Positions 50,501 through 58,312 of a stretch of 64,000 nt of DNA are shown here, in pieces. Under the pieces are notes generated by a model, which did not search any database, had not been told where the DNA came from, and was given only the letters and a program-made list of their open reading frames with translations. The translations under genes and the position numbers were made by a program. This stretch comes from CAG-390 sp045633005 (GTDB taxonomy: Bacteria > Bacillota > Clostridia > Oscillospirales > CAG-272): positions 29,283 to 93,282 of the forward strand of contig JAZQXT010000075.1 in assembly GCA_045633005.1 (NCBI GenBank), given 5' to 3'. Each line of letters starts with the position of its first letter. Position 1 is the first letter of the stretch.

Positions 50501-51343
50501 AAGAAGGAAGAGGCAGAGAAGGAAGCAGCCGAGACGGAAGCCGCTGAAAAGGCATATCAGGCTGCTATCAACCACGGTAGAACCGTAGCTCTTGCCGAGA
50601 TCAGCAAGGCTCTCGCTACCATTACCGAGAGAACTCAGACTACTAAGAACTATTCCGAAACCCTTCGCGGACTGCTTGATCAGCTCGTAGCACTCGAGTC
50701 CGGAACTCCCGCAGATCCCGAGACTCCCGCAGTAGACGCTACTACTCCCGCTGCTGAAACGACCGATGAGGAAGCAGCCGCTGCAAAGGAAAAGCTGCTC
50801 AAGGATATCGACGGATACCTTTCCTCGATTCAGGCAAACAACGCAATGCTCAACGATGAGTTTGCAATAGCTAAGAAGGCAAACGCCAACGTAATTCTTG
50901 CTTACGAGCACTACGTTACCAAGAATGCCGAGGGCTTCTCTCAGGCGTTCAAGGATGACGTTACCGCAAGCTACAACGGTGTAACCTCTGCTTATGCAAA
51001 TATCGCTACTCAGGTAACCGAAGCTTACGCCGCAGCATCCGCAGTATTTGAGGAGGCTAAGGCTATCCTTGGTGAGCTTAAGTACGTTCTCGTTGATCCT
51101 AATGCCGAGCCTGAAAAGGAAGAGGAGAAGGATGACGACGACGGCTACAACTACACCAAGTACACCGACGATAACGACAACATCGTTCGCGTCGAGTACG
51201 AAAACGGCGTATTCTTCATTCTTAACTTCAACTACTTCGACGTAACCGTTAAATACAACGGTCAGGAGTACACCATCGCAAACTACGGTGGAATCAGAGT
51301 AAACGCAGACGGCACGACAACTGCTTTTGCCGTAAATAATTAA
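47597..51343 (+). CDS. Large secreted DUF5696-like protein with coiled-coil insertion
   Basis: 1248 residues, secreted (signal peptide about 1-28, ending VGAATA). From the motif pattern and neighbours I assign it to the DUF5696 family, unknown function. Residues about 60-600 are beta-rich. Residues about 600-950 have the look of a glycosidase-type (beta/alpha)8 region (FKLTGYANGGMYSSMPSDLDW; ELFPDFNFAYV; ISVGTLGTELNSDFDEDEPYNRE). From about 955 to 1190 an Ala/Glu/Lys-rich coiled coil is inserted; the last 50 residues (IVRVEYENGVFFILNFNY) return to a beta domain. The coiled coil splits this C-terminal domain. AGGAGG precedes the ATG. No lipobox or LPXTG anchor. A glycan-cleaving role is inference from context. 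Confidence 0.78.
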   Translation: MNKMNRIIALILTVVMLIGTLMLEVGAATAVDIIYEEDENGKATDIIDYEKTVAQYLTLEFETPQQKLATMTKMVERDGYQLWVDDFTGEVATVNVETGEILFSNPYDVATTGTTATRAEIMSQIIVTYMDNDAKKKMNSFVDAAQRGQITVKHIKNGVRVEYSIGREDARMLVPRLIEKERFETKILDPFAAEINAVSEEQGLPVKEWRDYHYDLTLRDKIRQESKNQLWHNFNMLRNFYTYHEMGSTGGDQHVSKVINSMGVYYFETNTNLTQLSKVENLIKTYVPSYTYEDLEADHTKTQYVSADLIPPVFKMALEYTLDKWGVSVCMPANGLRFNESIYQLENISVLPYMGAGANYVGDDKTDVITGYNFFPDGSGTLFRHEDLAGSVATAVSGKVYGQDYAYNTIIGSHQEIIRYPVFGIVSNDAYYNRTYEEQLVEKPVLDEEGNEKKDENGNVITEQVKEMVEVGSERVDQDRGFVAIIEEGDALAELSTYHAGSLSKYNAVNMLFSPRPKDTYNLANAISVGANASWTVVSSRKYTGNYTIRYIMLTDDATAKSKGITDYYETSWMGMAEAYRDYLYEAGNLDALDANEIKEDIPVYIQTFGALETIEKYLSIPVNVMTPLTSFEDIKTMHSELAAEGVSNVKFKLTGYANGGMYSSMPSDLDWESAVGGKDGYEELLAYANANGFELFPDFNFAYVRSMEDSIFDSFVFSKHLVKSINDTYMSKRYYSATRQTYIGRFELAVSPAYYANFYEELAANLLESYADGMPTAISVGTLGTELNSDFDEDEPYNREDSKSQTVSIFEKIDKDFNSVMTDGANVYTWKYIDHIVNVSLDSSRYIKSSAAVPFIGVVLHGSRQFAGTPLNMEGNIGYSFLKAIENGASLNFTLCYQNYDEFKEYMDLSEYYSVRYDILKSEVVEYYTLLNSLTKDLQLSKIVAHEFLIGERVPDEDEKAADEEQAKKEEAEKEAAETEAAEKAYQAAINHGRTVALAEISKALATITERTQTTKNYSETLRGLLDQLVALESGTPADPETPAVDATTPAAETTDEEAAAAKEKLLKDIDGYLSSIQANNAMLNDEFAIAKKANANVILAYEHYVTKNAEGFSQAFKDDVTASYNGVTSAYANIATQVTEAYAAASAVFEEAKAILGELKYVLVDPNAEPEKEEEKDDDDGYNYTKYTDDNDNIVRVEYENGVFFILNFNYFDVTVKYNGQEYTIANYGGIRVNADGTTTAFAVNN

Positions 51344-51357
51344 GGAGGTGCAGAACA

Positions 51358-52332
51358 GTGACTAACGATTTGGAACTGAAAAACACCGCGAGTGTTCCCC
51401 AGAAGAAAACTAAAAAGAAACGCGCTGCATCTCTTGATAAGCGCAAGGCGCGTGCGGGCTGGTGGTTCGTAATGCCCTTCGTGCTCGGATTCTTTATCGT
51501 ATACGTTCCGATCATATTTGACTCGCTGGTATACAGCTTCAGTACGGTCGAGTATACCGATTTCGGTCCTGTAACGCATTTTGTCGGATTTGAAAATTAT
51601 AGCTACGCTATCTTCTCAGACCCCGACTTTGCACAGACTCTGGTTACGGGTATGCAAGAGCTTATCTTTGACGTTCCCGCGATCATTCTGTTCTCTCTGT
51701 TTATGGCAGTTCTTCTTAACCAGAAGATGGTCGGACGTGCAGCGTTCCGCGCGATCTTCTTCGTTCCCGTTATAGTTTCTACGGGATTGTTTGAAACCAT
51801 AAACGCGTCAAACCTTATGGAAGAAAGTATGGAAAGCGTTGACGGTATCGCAAGCGGCACGGGTTCAAGTGCGGCAAGCCAGATCGTCTCGGCGGTCGAT
51901 ATAGCGTTGCTCTTCCAAAGCATGAAGGTCGGAACGGGTCTTGTACTCTATGTTACCGAGATGATCAATAACATCTACGACATAGTAAACCGTTCGGGCG
52001 TACAGATGCTTATCTTCCTTGCGGGTCTGCAGTCTATCTCTCCCGCAATTTACGAGTCCTGTCAGATAGACGGTGCAACGGGATGGGAGACCTTCTGGAA
52101 GATCACCTTCCCGATGATCAGCCCGATGATCCTCGTTAACGCCGTTTACACCGTAATCGACTCGTTTACAACCAATTCCAACACGGTTATGAGCTTTATC
52201 TCAAAAACCTACAACACTCAGAAAGAGCTCAGCGCGGCTATGTCTTGGATATACTTCTCGCTGATAATTCTGATCATCGCGGTAGTGGCGGGTATCTGTT
52301 CGGCATTCGTCTTCTACCAGCGCAGAGATTAA
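51358..52332 (+). CDS. ABC transporter permease, LplB/UgpA type (second pair)
   Basis: 324 residues from GTG 51358, which has a perfect AAGGAGGTG site at 51343-51350. A long basic N-terminus (KKTKKKRAASLDKRKARAGW) precedes six membrane segments. The EAA loop is IYESCQIDGATGWETFWKITFP. An unusual periplasmic-side insert of about 40 residues (around 145-185; rich in Ser, Glu and Gly) distinguishes it from the first pair. It is not a duplicate of the 43604 gene: similarity is limited to family motifs. Cooperates with the permease at 52351. Confidence 0.92.
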   Translation: MTNDLELKNTASVPQKKTKKKRAASLDKRKARAGWWFVMPFVLGFFIVYVPIIFDSLVYSFSTVEYTDFGPVTHFVGFENYSYAIFSDPDFAQTLVTGMQELIFDVPAIILFSLFMAVLLNQKMVGRAAFRAIFFVPVIVSTGLFETINASNLMEESMESVDGIASGTGSSAASQIVSAVDIALLFQSMKVGTGLVLYVTEMINNIYDIVNRSGVQMLIFLAGLQSISPAIYESCQIDGATGWETFWKITFPMISPMILVNAVYTVIDSFTTNSNTVMSFISKTYNTQKELSAAMSWIYFSLIILIIAVVAGICSAFVFYQRRD

Positions 52333-52350
52333 TGAAAGGAGGACAAAATA

Positions 52351-53454
52351 ATGAATGCACAGCAAACTGCTCCTGTCATTAAGAAGGAATCTAAAAACAA
52401 GATAAAGGTCGAGTTTGAAAGAACTCCTCTTAAGGAACGTCTCAAGGCGAAATTCGTCAACGCGGCGTTTGTGGGAAGTATCATTTGGTACATCATCCGC
52501 CTTGCACTCCTTCTTGGTATCGCGTATATCATTTTGTTCCCCTTCTATACGAAGATCGCAGGCTCCTTCATGGGTCCTAACGATTTCGTAGACGTTACCG
52601 TAATGCTTATCCCGAAGGACTTCTCGCTTGATATGTACAAGTACATACTTCTTGAGAACAACTACTTCGAGGCATTCGGAAACACTCTGTTCCTTGCCGC
52701 TTCTACGGCACTCGTACAGACTCTTACCTGCTCGCTTATCGCTTACGGTCTTGCAAAGTTCAAATTCAAGGGCTCGACCTTCGTGTTCGCCGCCGTTGTA
52801 TTTACGATGGTCGTACCGCATAGCGCACTGCAGATGTCGCTGTTTATGAACTTCCGATATTTTGACATATTCGGAATAGTAAAACTGCTTTCGGGACACG
52901 TTATTGAGGGAATTCAGATCTTTGATCCCAATAGCACCAGCCTGTTTATAAAGAATGCCGCCGCTGACGGTGCGCTGAACCTTATGAACACCAACTGGCC
53001 GCTTATGATCCTCTCCTTTACGGGTCTTGCGTTCAAGAACGGTCTGTTCATCTTCCTGCTTCGCCAGTTCTTCCGCGGAGTGCCTGATGAGCTTGAAGAA
53101 TCCGCATACATCGACGGATCGGGCGTTTTCCGCACCTTCGTGCGAATCATTCTGCCTCTGTCCATACCGATGATGATAACGGTATTCTTGTTCTCGTTCT
53201 CTTGGCAGTGGACTGACGACTTCTACACGGGTCTGTTCTTCACGAACAACAAGACGGTGCTTATGTCCAACATTTACAGCACTATCCCGAAGACGCTCAG
53301 CCAGCAGTTCAACGGTTATGCAGGATGGAACCTCTATTCCTCCGCTATCCGTAACACCAGCGGTCTCCTTATTATGATTCCTCTGGTAATCATGTTCCTC
53401 TTCTGCCAGAAGTTCCTGGTACAAGGTATCGAACGTTCCGGTATTACCGGTTAA
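52351..53454 (+). CDS. ABC transporter permease, LplC/UgpE type (second pair)
   Basis: 367 residues, long for this subunit (usual 275-300). Extra length is at the N-terminus (about 50 charged residues, including KKESKNKIKVEFER) and in a loop near residues 185-220 (VIEGIQIFDPNSTSLFIKNA). The EAA loop is LEESAYIDGSGVFRTFVRIILPLSIP. AAAGGAGG precedes the ATG. Last gene of the cluster, followed by two hairpins. No binding protein is dedicated to this second pair unless the large 1135-residue one serves both or the orphan at 26535 does. Confidence 0.92.
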   Translation: MNAQQTAPVIKKESKNKIKVEFERTPLKERLKAKFVNAAFVGSIIWYIIRLALLLGIAYIILFPFYTKIAGSFMGPNDFVDVTVMLIPKDFSLDMYKYILLENNYFEAFGNTLFLAASTALVQTLTCSLIAYGLAKFKFKGSTFVFAAVVFTMVVPHSALQMSLFMNFRYFDIFGIVKLLSGHVIEGIQIFDPNSTSLFIKNAAADGALNLMNTNWPLMILSFTGLAFKNGLFIFLLRQFFRGVPDELEESAYIDGSGVFRTFVRIILPLSIPMMITVFLFSFSWQWTDDFYTGLFFTNNKTVLMSNIYSTIPKTLSQQFNGYAGWNLYSSAIRNTSGLLIMIPLVIMFLFCQKFLVQGIERSGITG

Positions 53455-53461
53455 TAAACAA

Positions 53462-53485
53462 GGGTCTGCGCAAAAGCGCAGACCC
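53462..53485 (+). terminator. Hairpin at the end of the transport cluster
   Basis: GGGTCTGCGC / GCGCAGACCC with an AAAA loop, followed by a weak T-rich stretch. Confidence 0.6.
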
Positions 53486-53501
53486 TACGTTTATATAAAG
53501 T

Positions 53502-53535
53502 AAGGCTCAAATGCTTTCGCATTTGAGCCTTTTTT
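53502..53535. terminator. Bidirectional terminator between transport cluster and alaS
   Basis: AAGGCTCAAATGC / GCATTTGAGCCTT with a TTTC loop and a T run on the plus strand; lies between convergent genes. Confidence 0.8.
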
Positions 53536-53536
53536 A

Positions 53537-56164
53537 TTATTTAAGCATACCCGCAAGCGTTGCTTGGGCAAGTGCGAGAGCCTCGTCTATCTTGGAGGCG
53601 TCAGCGCCGCCTGCCATAGCGTTGTCGGGGCGTCCGCCGCCCTTTCCGCCCGTTACGGCGGCAACTGCGCTTACAAGCTTTCCTGCGTGTGCGCCAGCCT
53701 TTGCGGCATCAGCACCGCATACGGCGATGAAGTTGAGCTTTTCACCGTTGACGGCGATAACGGCTACGGTGTCGGGGTGGTTTGCCTTTATCTCGTCTGC
53801 AAGAGAACGAGCGACCTCTATCGCCATACCGTCAAAGCGAACGGCGGCGAGCTTTACAGAACCTATTTGCTTTGTGTTAGCGAGAATTGAGTCAAGCTTG
53901 GTAGCCGCGAGCTTGGAGTTAAGGCTGTCTATTTCTCTGCGTGCGCTTGCAAGCTCGGCGGAGAGAGCAGCCGCCTTTGTGCCGATATCAGCGGGATTCT
54001 GGCACTTAAGCTCACGCGCAACGTCGGCGATAAGTGCGTCCTTCTCATTCAGAAGATCAAGCAGACCTGCGCCCGTAACAGCCTCGATGCGACGAACACC
54101 TGCGGCAACGGAGGACTCGGAAATGATCTTGAAAAGACCGATCTCGCCCGTGTTGGAGCAATGCGTACCACCGCAAAGCTCGGTGGAGAACGTTCCCATT
54201 TTAACCATACGAACTACCTTGCCGTATTTTTCGCCAAAGAGCGCGATAGCGCCGTTTGCCTTTGCGGTCTCAACGTCGGTCTCAACCATTTCTATCTTCA
54301 GCGCGCTGAGGATGCAGGAGTTTACGAACAGCTCAACTGCGGCAAGCTCCTTCTTGGTAAGCGGCTGGAAGTGCGAGAAGTCAAAGCGGCAAACGGTATT
54401 GCTGACGTAAGAGCCGGCCTGCTCAACGTGGTTGCCGAGAACCTTGCGAAGCGCCGCCTGAAGCAGATGCGCGGCAGAGTGGTTGCGAGCGATGGAACGG
54501 CGGCGGGTGTCGTTTATGTCAGCGACAACGCTCTCGCCAACGCTGAACGTTCCGTTGATAACGGTGCAAAGGTGAATGTAAACACCGTCGGATTTCTTCG
54601 TGTCGTAAACGTTTATAAGCTTGCCCTCGGCGTAGATAGTGCCCGCGTCGCCTATCTGTCCGCCGCCCTCGCCATAGAAGGGGGTTCGGTCAAGGATGAT
54701 AGTGCAATCGCCCTCGTTGACGGAGTCAACGGAGTCGTCGCCGACGAGGATGGCAAGTATCTTTGCTTCGGAGCGATAGTCGGTATATCCCGTAAACTCG
54801 GTCTTGGCAAGCTCGGAAATGAGGGACTTTGACGTGGAGCTCCAACCGCTGATATTAGCGCGAGCCTCGCGCGCGCGGTTCTTCTGACGGGTCATAAGAG
54901 CGTTGAAGGTGTCCTCGTCAATGGAAAGCTTGCTTTCCTCTGCAATCTCGCGGGTGAGGTCGATGGGGAAGCCGAAGGTATCGTAAAGCTTAAATACCTC
55001 CTCGCCCGAGATGGTGTCGGCGTTGCTGTCAAGTGCGCCGCGGATGAGGTTGGTGAGGATGGAAAGACCTGCATCAATAGTAGCGTCAAAGCGCTCCTCC
55101 TCGATGGAAAGTACCTTCTTTATATAATCTGCACGCTCGGAAAGCTCGGTGTAAGCGCCACAGCTCTCGGCGATAGCGATATCGACCACGTCGGTAAGGA
55201 AGGGGTGGTCAATGCCGAGGAGCTTACCGTGGCGGCAAGCGCGGCGAATGATACGGCGAAGCACGTATCCACGGCCCTCATTCGAGGGAACTACGCCGTC
55301 GCATATCATAAACATTGCGCTTCTTGCGTGGTCGGTGATAACGCGGATGGAGATATCGTTCTTCTTATCGTCGCCGTAGGTCTTGCCCGAAATTTCGCAG
55401 ACCTTGTCAATAACGCGGCGGATGGTGTCGACCTCGAACATATTGTCAACGCCCTGCATTACGCAAGCAAGACGCTCAAGACCCATACCCGTGTCGATGT
55501 TCTTCTGCGCAAGCTCGGTATAGTTGCCCTTGCCGTCGTTGTTGAACTGCGAGAAAACGTTGTTCCATATTTCCATATAGCGGTCGCACTCACAGCCCGG
55601 CTTACAATCGGGGCTTCCACAGCCGTATTTCTCGCCGCGGTCGAAATATATCTCGGAACAAGGACCGCAAGGACCCGTTCCGTGCTCCCAGAAGTTGTCA
55701 GCCTTACCCAGACGAACTATTCTCTCGTCGGGAATGCCTATTACGTCGTGCCAGATAGCGTACGCTTCCTCGTCGTTTTCGTAAATGGAGGGCCACAGAA
55801 GGTCAGCGGGGATCTCCATGACCTCGGTAAGAAATTCCCAAGCCATGGGGATAGCTTCCTCCTTGAAATAATCGCCGAAGGACAAGTTTCCGAGCATCTC
55901 AAAGAACGTGCCGTGCCGTGCGGTGTGACCTACGCGCTCAAGGTCGGGCGTACGGATGCACTTCTGGCAGGTAGTAACACGGTTGCGGGGAGGGATCTCC
56001 TCGCCCGTGAAATACTTTTTCATCGGAGCCATGCCCGAGTTTATGAGCAGGAGCGATTTGTCGTTTATCGGAATAAGAGGGAAGGACGGCAGGCGAAGGT
56101 GTCCCTTGGATTCAAAGTAAGCAAGGTATTTTTCGCGAATGTCGTTAAGCGAAGTCCATTTCAT
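53537..56164 (-). CDS. alaS: Alanyl-tRNA synthetase
   Basis: Charges tRNA-Ala. 875 residues from ATG 56164, chosen because the family start KWTSLNDIREKYLAYFESKGH begins there and AAAGGA lies upstream; the frame runs nine codons further. Domains in order: class II catalytic core with SFPLIP and the aspartate-rich MAPMKKYFTGEE, tRNA recognition domain, editing domain with the zinc ligands HSAAHLLQ and CGGTHCSNTG, and a C-terminal C-Ala domain with coiled coil and a glycine-rich end (GGKGGGRPDNAMAGG). Also the enzyme that supplies charged tRNA-Ala for RqcH alanine tailing. Confidence 0.97.
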   Translation of the reverse strand: MKWTSLNDIREKYLAYFESKGHLRLPSFPLIPINDKSLLLINSGMAPMKKYFTGEEIPPRNRVTTCQKCIRTPDLERVGHTARHGTFFEMLGNLSFGDYFKEEAIPMAWEFLTEVMEIPADLLWPSIYENDEEAYAIWHDVIGIPDERIVRLGKADNFWEHGTGPCGPCSEIYFDRGEKYGCGSPDCKPGCECDRYMEIWNNVFSQFNNDGKGNYTELAQKNIDTGMGLERLACVMQGVDNMFEVDTIRRVIDKVCEISGKTYGDDKKNDISIRVITDHARSAMFMICDGVVPSNEGRGYVLRRIIRRACRHGKLLGIDHPFLTDVVDIAIAESCGAYTELSERADYIKKVLSIEEERFDATIDAGLSILTNLIRGALDSNADTISGEEVFKLYDTFGFPIDLTREIAEESKLSIDEDTFNALMTRQKNRAREARANISGWSSTSKSLISELAKTEFTGYTDYRSEAKILAILVGDDSVDSVNEGDCTIILDRTPFYGEGGGQIGDAGTIYAEGKLINVYDTKKSDGVYIHLCTVINGTFSVGESVVADINDTRRRSIARNHSAAHLLQAALRKVLGNHVEQAGSYVSNTVCRFDFSHFQPLTKKELAAVELFVNSCILSALKIEMVETDVETAKANGAIALFGEKYGKVVRMVKMGTFSTELCGGTHCSNTGEIGLFKIISESSVAAGVRRIEAVTGAGLLDLLNEKDALIADVARELKCQNPADIGTKAAALSAELASARREIDSLNSKLAATKLDSILANTKQIGSVKLAAVRFDGMAIEVARSLADEIKANHPDTVAVIAVNGEKLNFIAVCGADAAKAGAHAGKLVSAVAAVTGGKGGGRPDNAMAGGADASKIDEALALAQATLAGMLK

Positions 56165-56200
56165 GACAGTTTGTCCTTTCATTTTCAACATAGATAATTT

Positions 56201-56229
56201 ATTATATCACCGAGTACGCAAAAAGTCAA
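56201..56229 (-). promoter_or_regulatory. Promoter of alaS
   Basis: Read on the minus strand: TTGACT (56224-56229), a 17-bp spacer and perfect TATAAT (56201-56206). No T-box leader is present; only 36 nt separate it from the ATG. Confidence 0.75.
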
Positions 56230-56308
56230 TATTTATATAAAAAAACACCGCTTTTCAGTTTTTGCATAAAGACGGGGGCGTATGAATATATTCTAACGGA
56301 GGTGCGCT

Positions 56309-57220
56309 ATGGACGACTATATTATTCCAAGCAGGGTATTAGAGGCGTTGCCGCCGCGCGTCAGAGGGGAGATATCCGTTGCCGTCGGCGAGTTTTCGCG
56401 CGTCGAGGAGCTTCGGCTTCACGCTGACAGACGAGCTACGCTTACGGTGGACGGGAAGAACGTTTTTATTGCCGTTTCACTTACTCGCGCCGAAATGGAC
56501 AGCACGCTTTTTTCGCTTTGCGGCGGCTCGCTTTACGCCTATAACGATACCATTTGCAGTGGCTATCTGAGCATAGGGGACGGAATACGGATAGGTGTGT
56601 GCGGACGGGCTGTGACGGAGGGCGACAGAGTGCGCGGCGTGTACGAGGTCACGACCATCGCCGTGCGCATACCGCATAGGCACGACGGCTGTGGCGAGCG
56701 GATATGTCGGCTTCTTGGCGAGCTTTCGTACAGCGCGGGCGTGCTTATATACTCTCCGCCAGGAGTTGGTAAGACCACGCTTCTTAGGGCGGTCGCGCGT
56801 CGACTTGCATCGGGAAAAAGTGCACGGCGCGTTGCCGTGGTGGATACGCGCGGCGAGCTTGGTTGCTTTCTTGACGGCGCTTCGCTTTGCGTTGACGTGC
56901 TTTCGGGATACCCTAAGTCCGCAGGCATCGAGATAGCGGCAAGAACGCTTGGCGCTGAGGTCATAATCTGCGACGAGATAGGGCGCGACGAGGTGGAGGC
57001 TGTAAGGGGAGCGCACAACTGCGGCGTGCCTCTTATCGCAAGCGCACACGCCGACAGCGCCGCGCGCCTTGTTCGTAGGGCGGGGCTTGACAGATTGCAC
57101 GAAAGCGCGGGCTTTGGCGCGTACGTCGGAATCAGCAGGCGTGTCTGCGAGGAGGATTACGATTATAAGATTGATTATTGGGAGGATGTGGAAAATGCTT
57201 GCACAGCCTGTACTTTTTAA
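56309..57220 (+). CDS. spoIIIAA: Stage III sporulation protein AA (ATPase)
   Basis: Secretion-type ATPase of the SpoIIIA-SpoIIQ channel that links mother cell and forespore. 303 residues. The Walker A motif is SPPGVGKTTLLRAV, the Walker B region VIICDEIGRDEVEAV, and a conserved SAHAD follows. Unlike type III export ATPases the family is short. The ATG has a perfect GGAGGTG site. It is the first of eight genes; a SigE promoter is expected upstream, and the AT-rich TATGAATATATTCTAA near 56280-56295 may be part of it. Confidence 0.95.
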   Translation: MDDYIIPSRVLEALPPRVRGEISVAVGEFSRVEELRLHADRRATLTVDGKNVFIAVSLTRAEMDSTLFSLCGGSLYAYNDTICSGYLSIGDGIRIGVCGRAVTEGDRVRGVYEVTTIAVRIPHRHDGCGERICRLLGELSYSAGVLIYSPPGVGKTTLLRAVARRLASGKSARRVAVVDTRGELGCFLDGASLCVDVLSGYPKSAGIEIAARTLGAEVIICDEIGRDEVEAVRGAHNCGVPLIASAHADSAARLVRRAGLDRLHESAGFGAYVGISRRVCEEDYDYKIDYWEDVENACTACTF

Positions 57221-57704
57221 GTTAGCGGGTGCTTTTGCACTTCTCGGCGGCGGTGCTTACGCCGCATATACCGAGTCGGCACGCGACCGAGCGCGACTTT
57301 ACAGAATGGACTGCCTTATTACACTCGTAAAGGAATTGCGCGCGAAAATAGAGCGATATCTCACCCCCGTTGGCGAAATCCTTCGTCAATGCGATGCCGA
57401 ATTGGTAAAGGGCTGTTTTGCGGGAGTTGATAGCTGTCCGCGCGAAAGACCGCGCGACGTAGGCGAGCTTGTTTTTCAGCTTCGGCGCGGTGCGTATTTC
57501 GAGGACGGCAAGGCGGCGCTTTGTACGCTTGCGCAAAATCTCGGCAGGTCGTATAGGGATGAGAGCGTGCGCGAGTGCGACGAATGCGTGCGCGAGCTTG
57601 AGGCGGTGCGTGCAACGCTTGCGTCCGAGCTTCCCAAAAAGAGAAAAACGCGTGCCGTCACGGGGCTTTGTGCCGCGGCGGCGGCGCTAATAGTGATAAT
57701 ATGA
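57195..57704 (+). CDS. spoIIIAB: Stage III sporulation protein AB
   Basis: 169 residues, the usual size. An N-terminal membrane segment (FKLAGAFALLGGGAYAAY) and a C-terminal one (VTGLCAAAAALIVII) frame a cytoplasmic helical domain related to GspF-type proteins. ATG 57195 is preferred over 57186 because GGGAGG (57180-57185) is nine bases from it and directly abuts the earlier codon. It overlaps the end of spoIIIAA by 26 bp. Part of the mother-cell side of the channel. Confidence 0.9.
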   Translation: MLAQPVLFKLAGAFALLGGGAYAAYTESARDRARLYRMDCLITLVKELRAKIERYLTPVGEILRQCDAELVKGCFAGVDSCPRERPRDVGELVFQLRRGAYFEDGKAALCTLAQNLGRSYRDESVRECDECVRELEAVRATLASELPKKRKTRAVTGLCAAAAALIVII

Positions 57705-57711
57705 GGTAAAA

Positions 57712-57906
57712 ATGGACGTAAGCTTGATTTTGAAGGTCATAGGAATTGGCTTTGTTGTGGCTGTGTCGGCGCAAATACTCGGCAAAACGGGTAGGGACGA
57801 GCAGGTGACCTTCGTAATAATTGCAGGAATCGTGGCGGTGATAGCTTTGCTCGTCGGGGAAATATCTTCGCTTTTTACAACGATAGGCGAGCTTTTTGGG
57901 TTCTGA
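57712..57906 (+). CDS. spoIIIAC: Stage III sporulation protein AC
   Basis: 64 residues, two membrane segments (VIGIGFVVAVSAQIL; VIIAGIVAVIALLVG) with the conserved GKTGRDEQ loop between them, exactly as in the family. GAGGT precedes its ATG. With SpoIIIAD it forms the small membrane part of the channel. Confidence 0.94.
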   Translation: MDVSLILKVIGIGFVVAVSAQILGKTGRDEQVTFVIIAGIVAVIALLVGEISSLFTTIGELFGF

Positions 57907-57907
57907 A

Positions 57908-58312
57908 ATGGAGATAAACACGTTAAAGCTATGCGGCTTTGCCGTAGTAGGCGCGGCGGGGGCTATGCTCTTGCGCGAGGTGCGCCGCGAGTTTGAGCTA
58001 CCCGTGCGCCTTACGGCTACCGTCGGACTCCTTACCGTCTGCACTCTTATGGCGGGACCCATCGTGAAATACGCAACGGAGCTTTTCGGGCTTTCCCCGA
58101 TATCGGGCGAGGCGGCGACGCTCGTTCTGCGCGCCGTCGGAATAGCAATGCTTACGCGCCTCGGCTCTGATTTTTGCCGCGATATGGGCGTGCCGAGCGT
58201 TGCGTCGGCACTTGAAACGGCGGGAAAAATAGAAATGCTCCTTCTGTCGCTTCCGTTGCTTTCATCCGCACTCGACACCGTAAGCGGACTTTTATCACAT
58301 AGCGGATTATGA
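57908..58312 (+). CDS. spoIIIAD: Stage III sporulation protein AD
   Basis: 134 residues, four membrane segments (FAVVGAAGAMLLREVR; RLTATVGLLTVCTLMAG and two more). ATG 57908 is the first after the spoIIIAC stop at 57904-57906; an earlier in-frame TTG at 57896 would lie inside spoIIIAC. No clear ribosome site, so translation is likely coupled to spoIIIAC. Its stop overlaps the spoIIIAE ATG (ATGA). Confidence 0.93.
   Translation: MEINTLKLCGFAVVGAAGAMLLREVRREFELPVRLTATVGLLTVCTLMAGPIVKYATELFGLSPISGEAATLVLRAVGIAMLTRLGSDFCRDMGVPSVASALETAGKIEMLLLSLPLLSSALDTVSGLLSHSGL

Noticed and set aside
40157..53454. Integrated mobile element or prophage
   Set aside because: No integrase, transposase, phage structural gene, tRNA end or direct repeats around the cluster; codon use is not strikingly foreign.
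55205..56197. 330-codon plus-strand frame across the 5' half of alaS
   Set aside because: alaS is unmistakable on the minus strand; the plus frame is an overlap artefact.
56165..56230. T-box leader ahead of alaS
   Set aside because: The promoter is about 36 nt from the start codon and no T-box sequence is seen.
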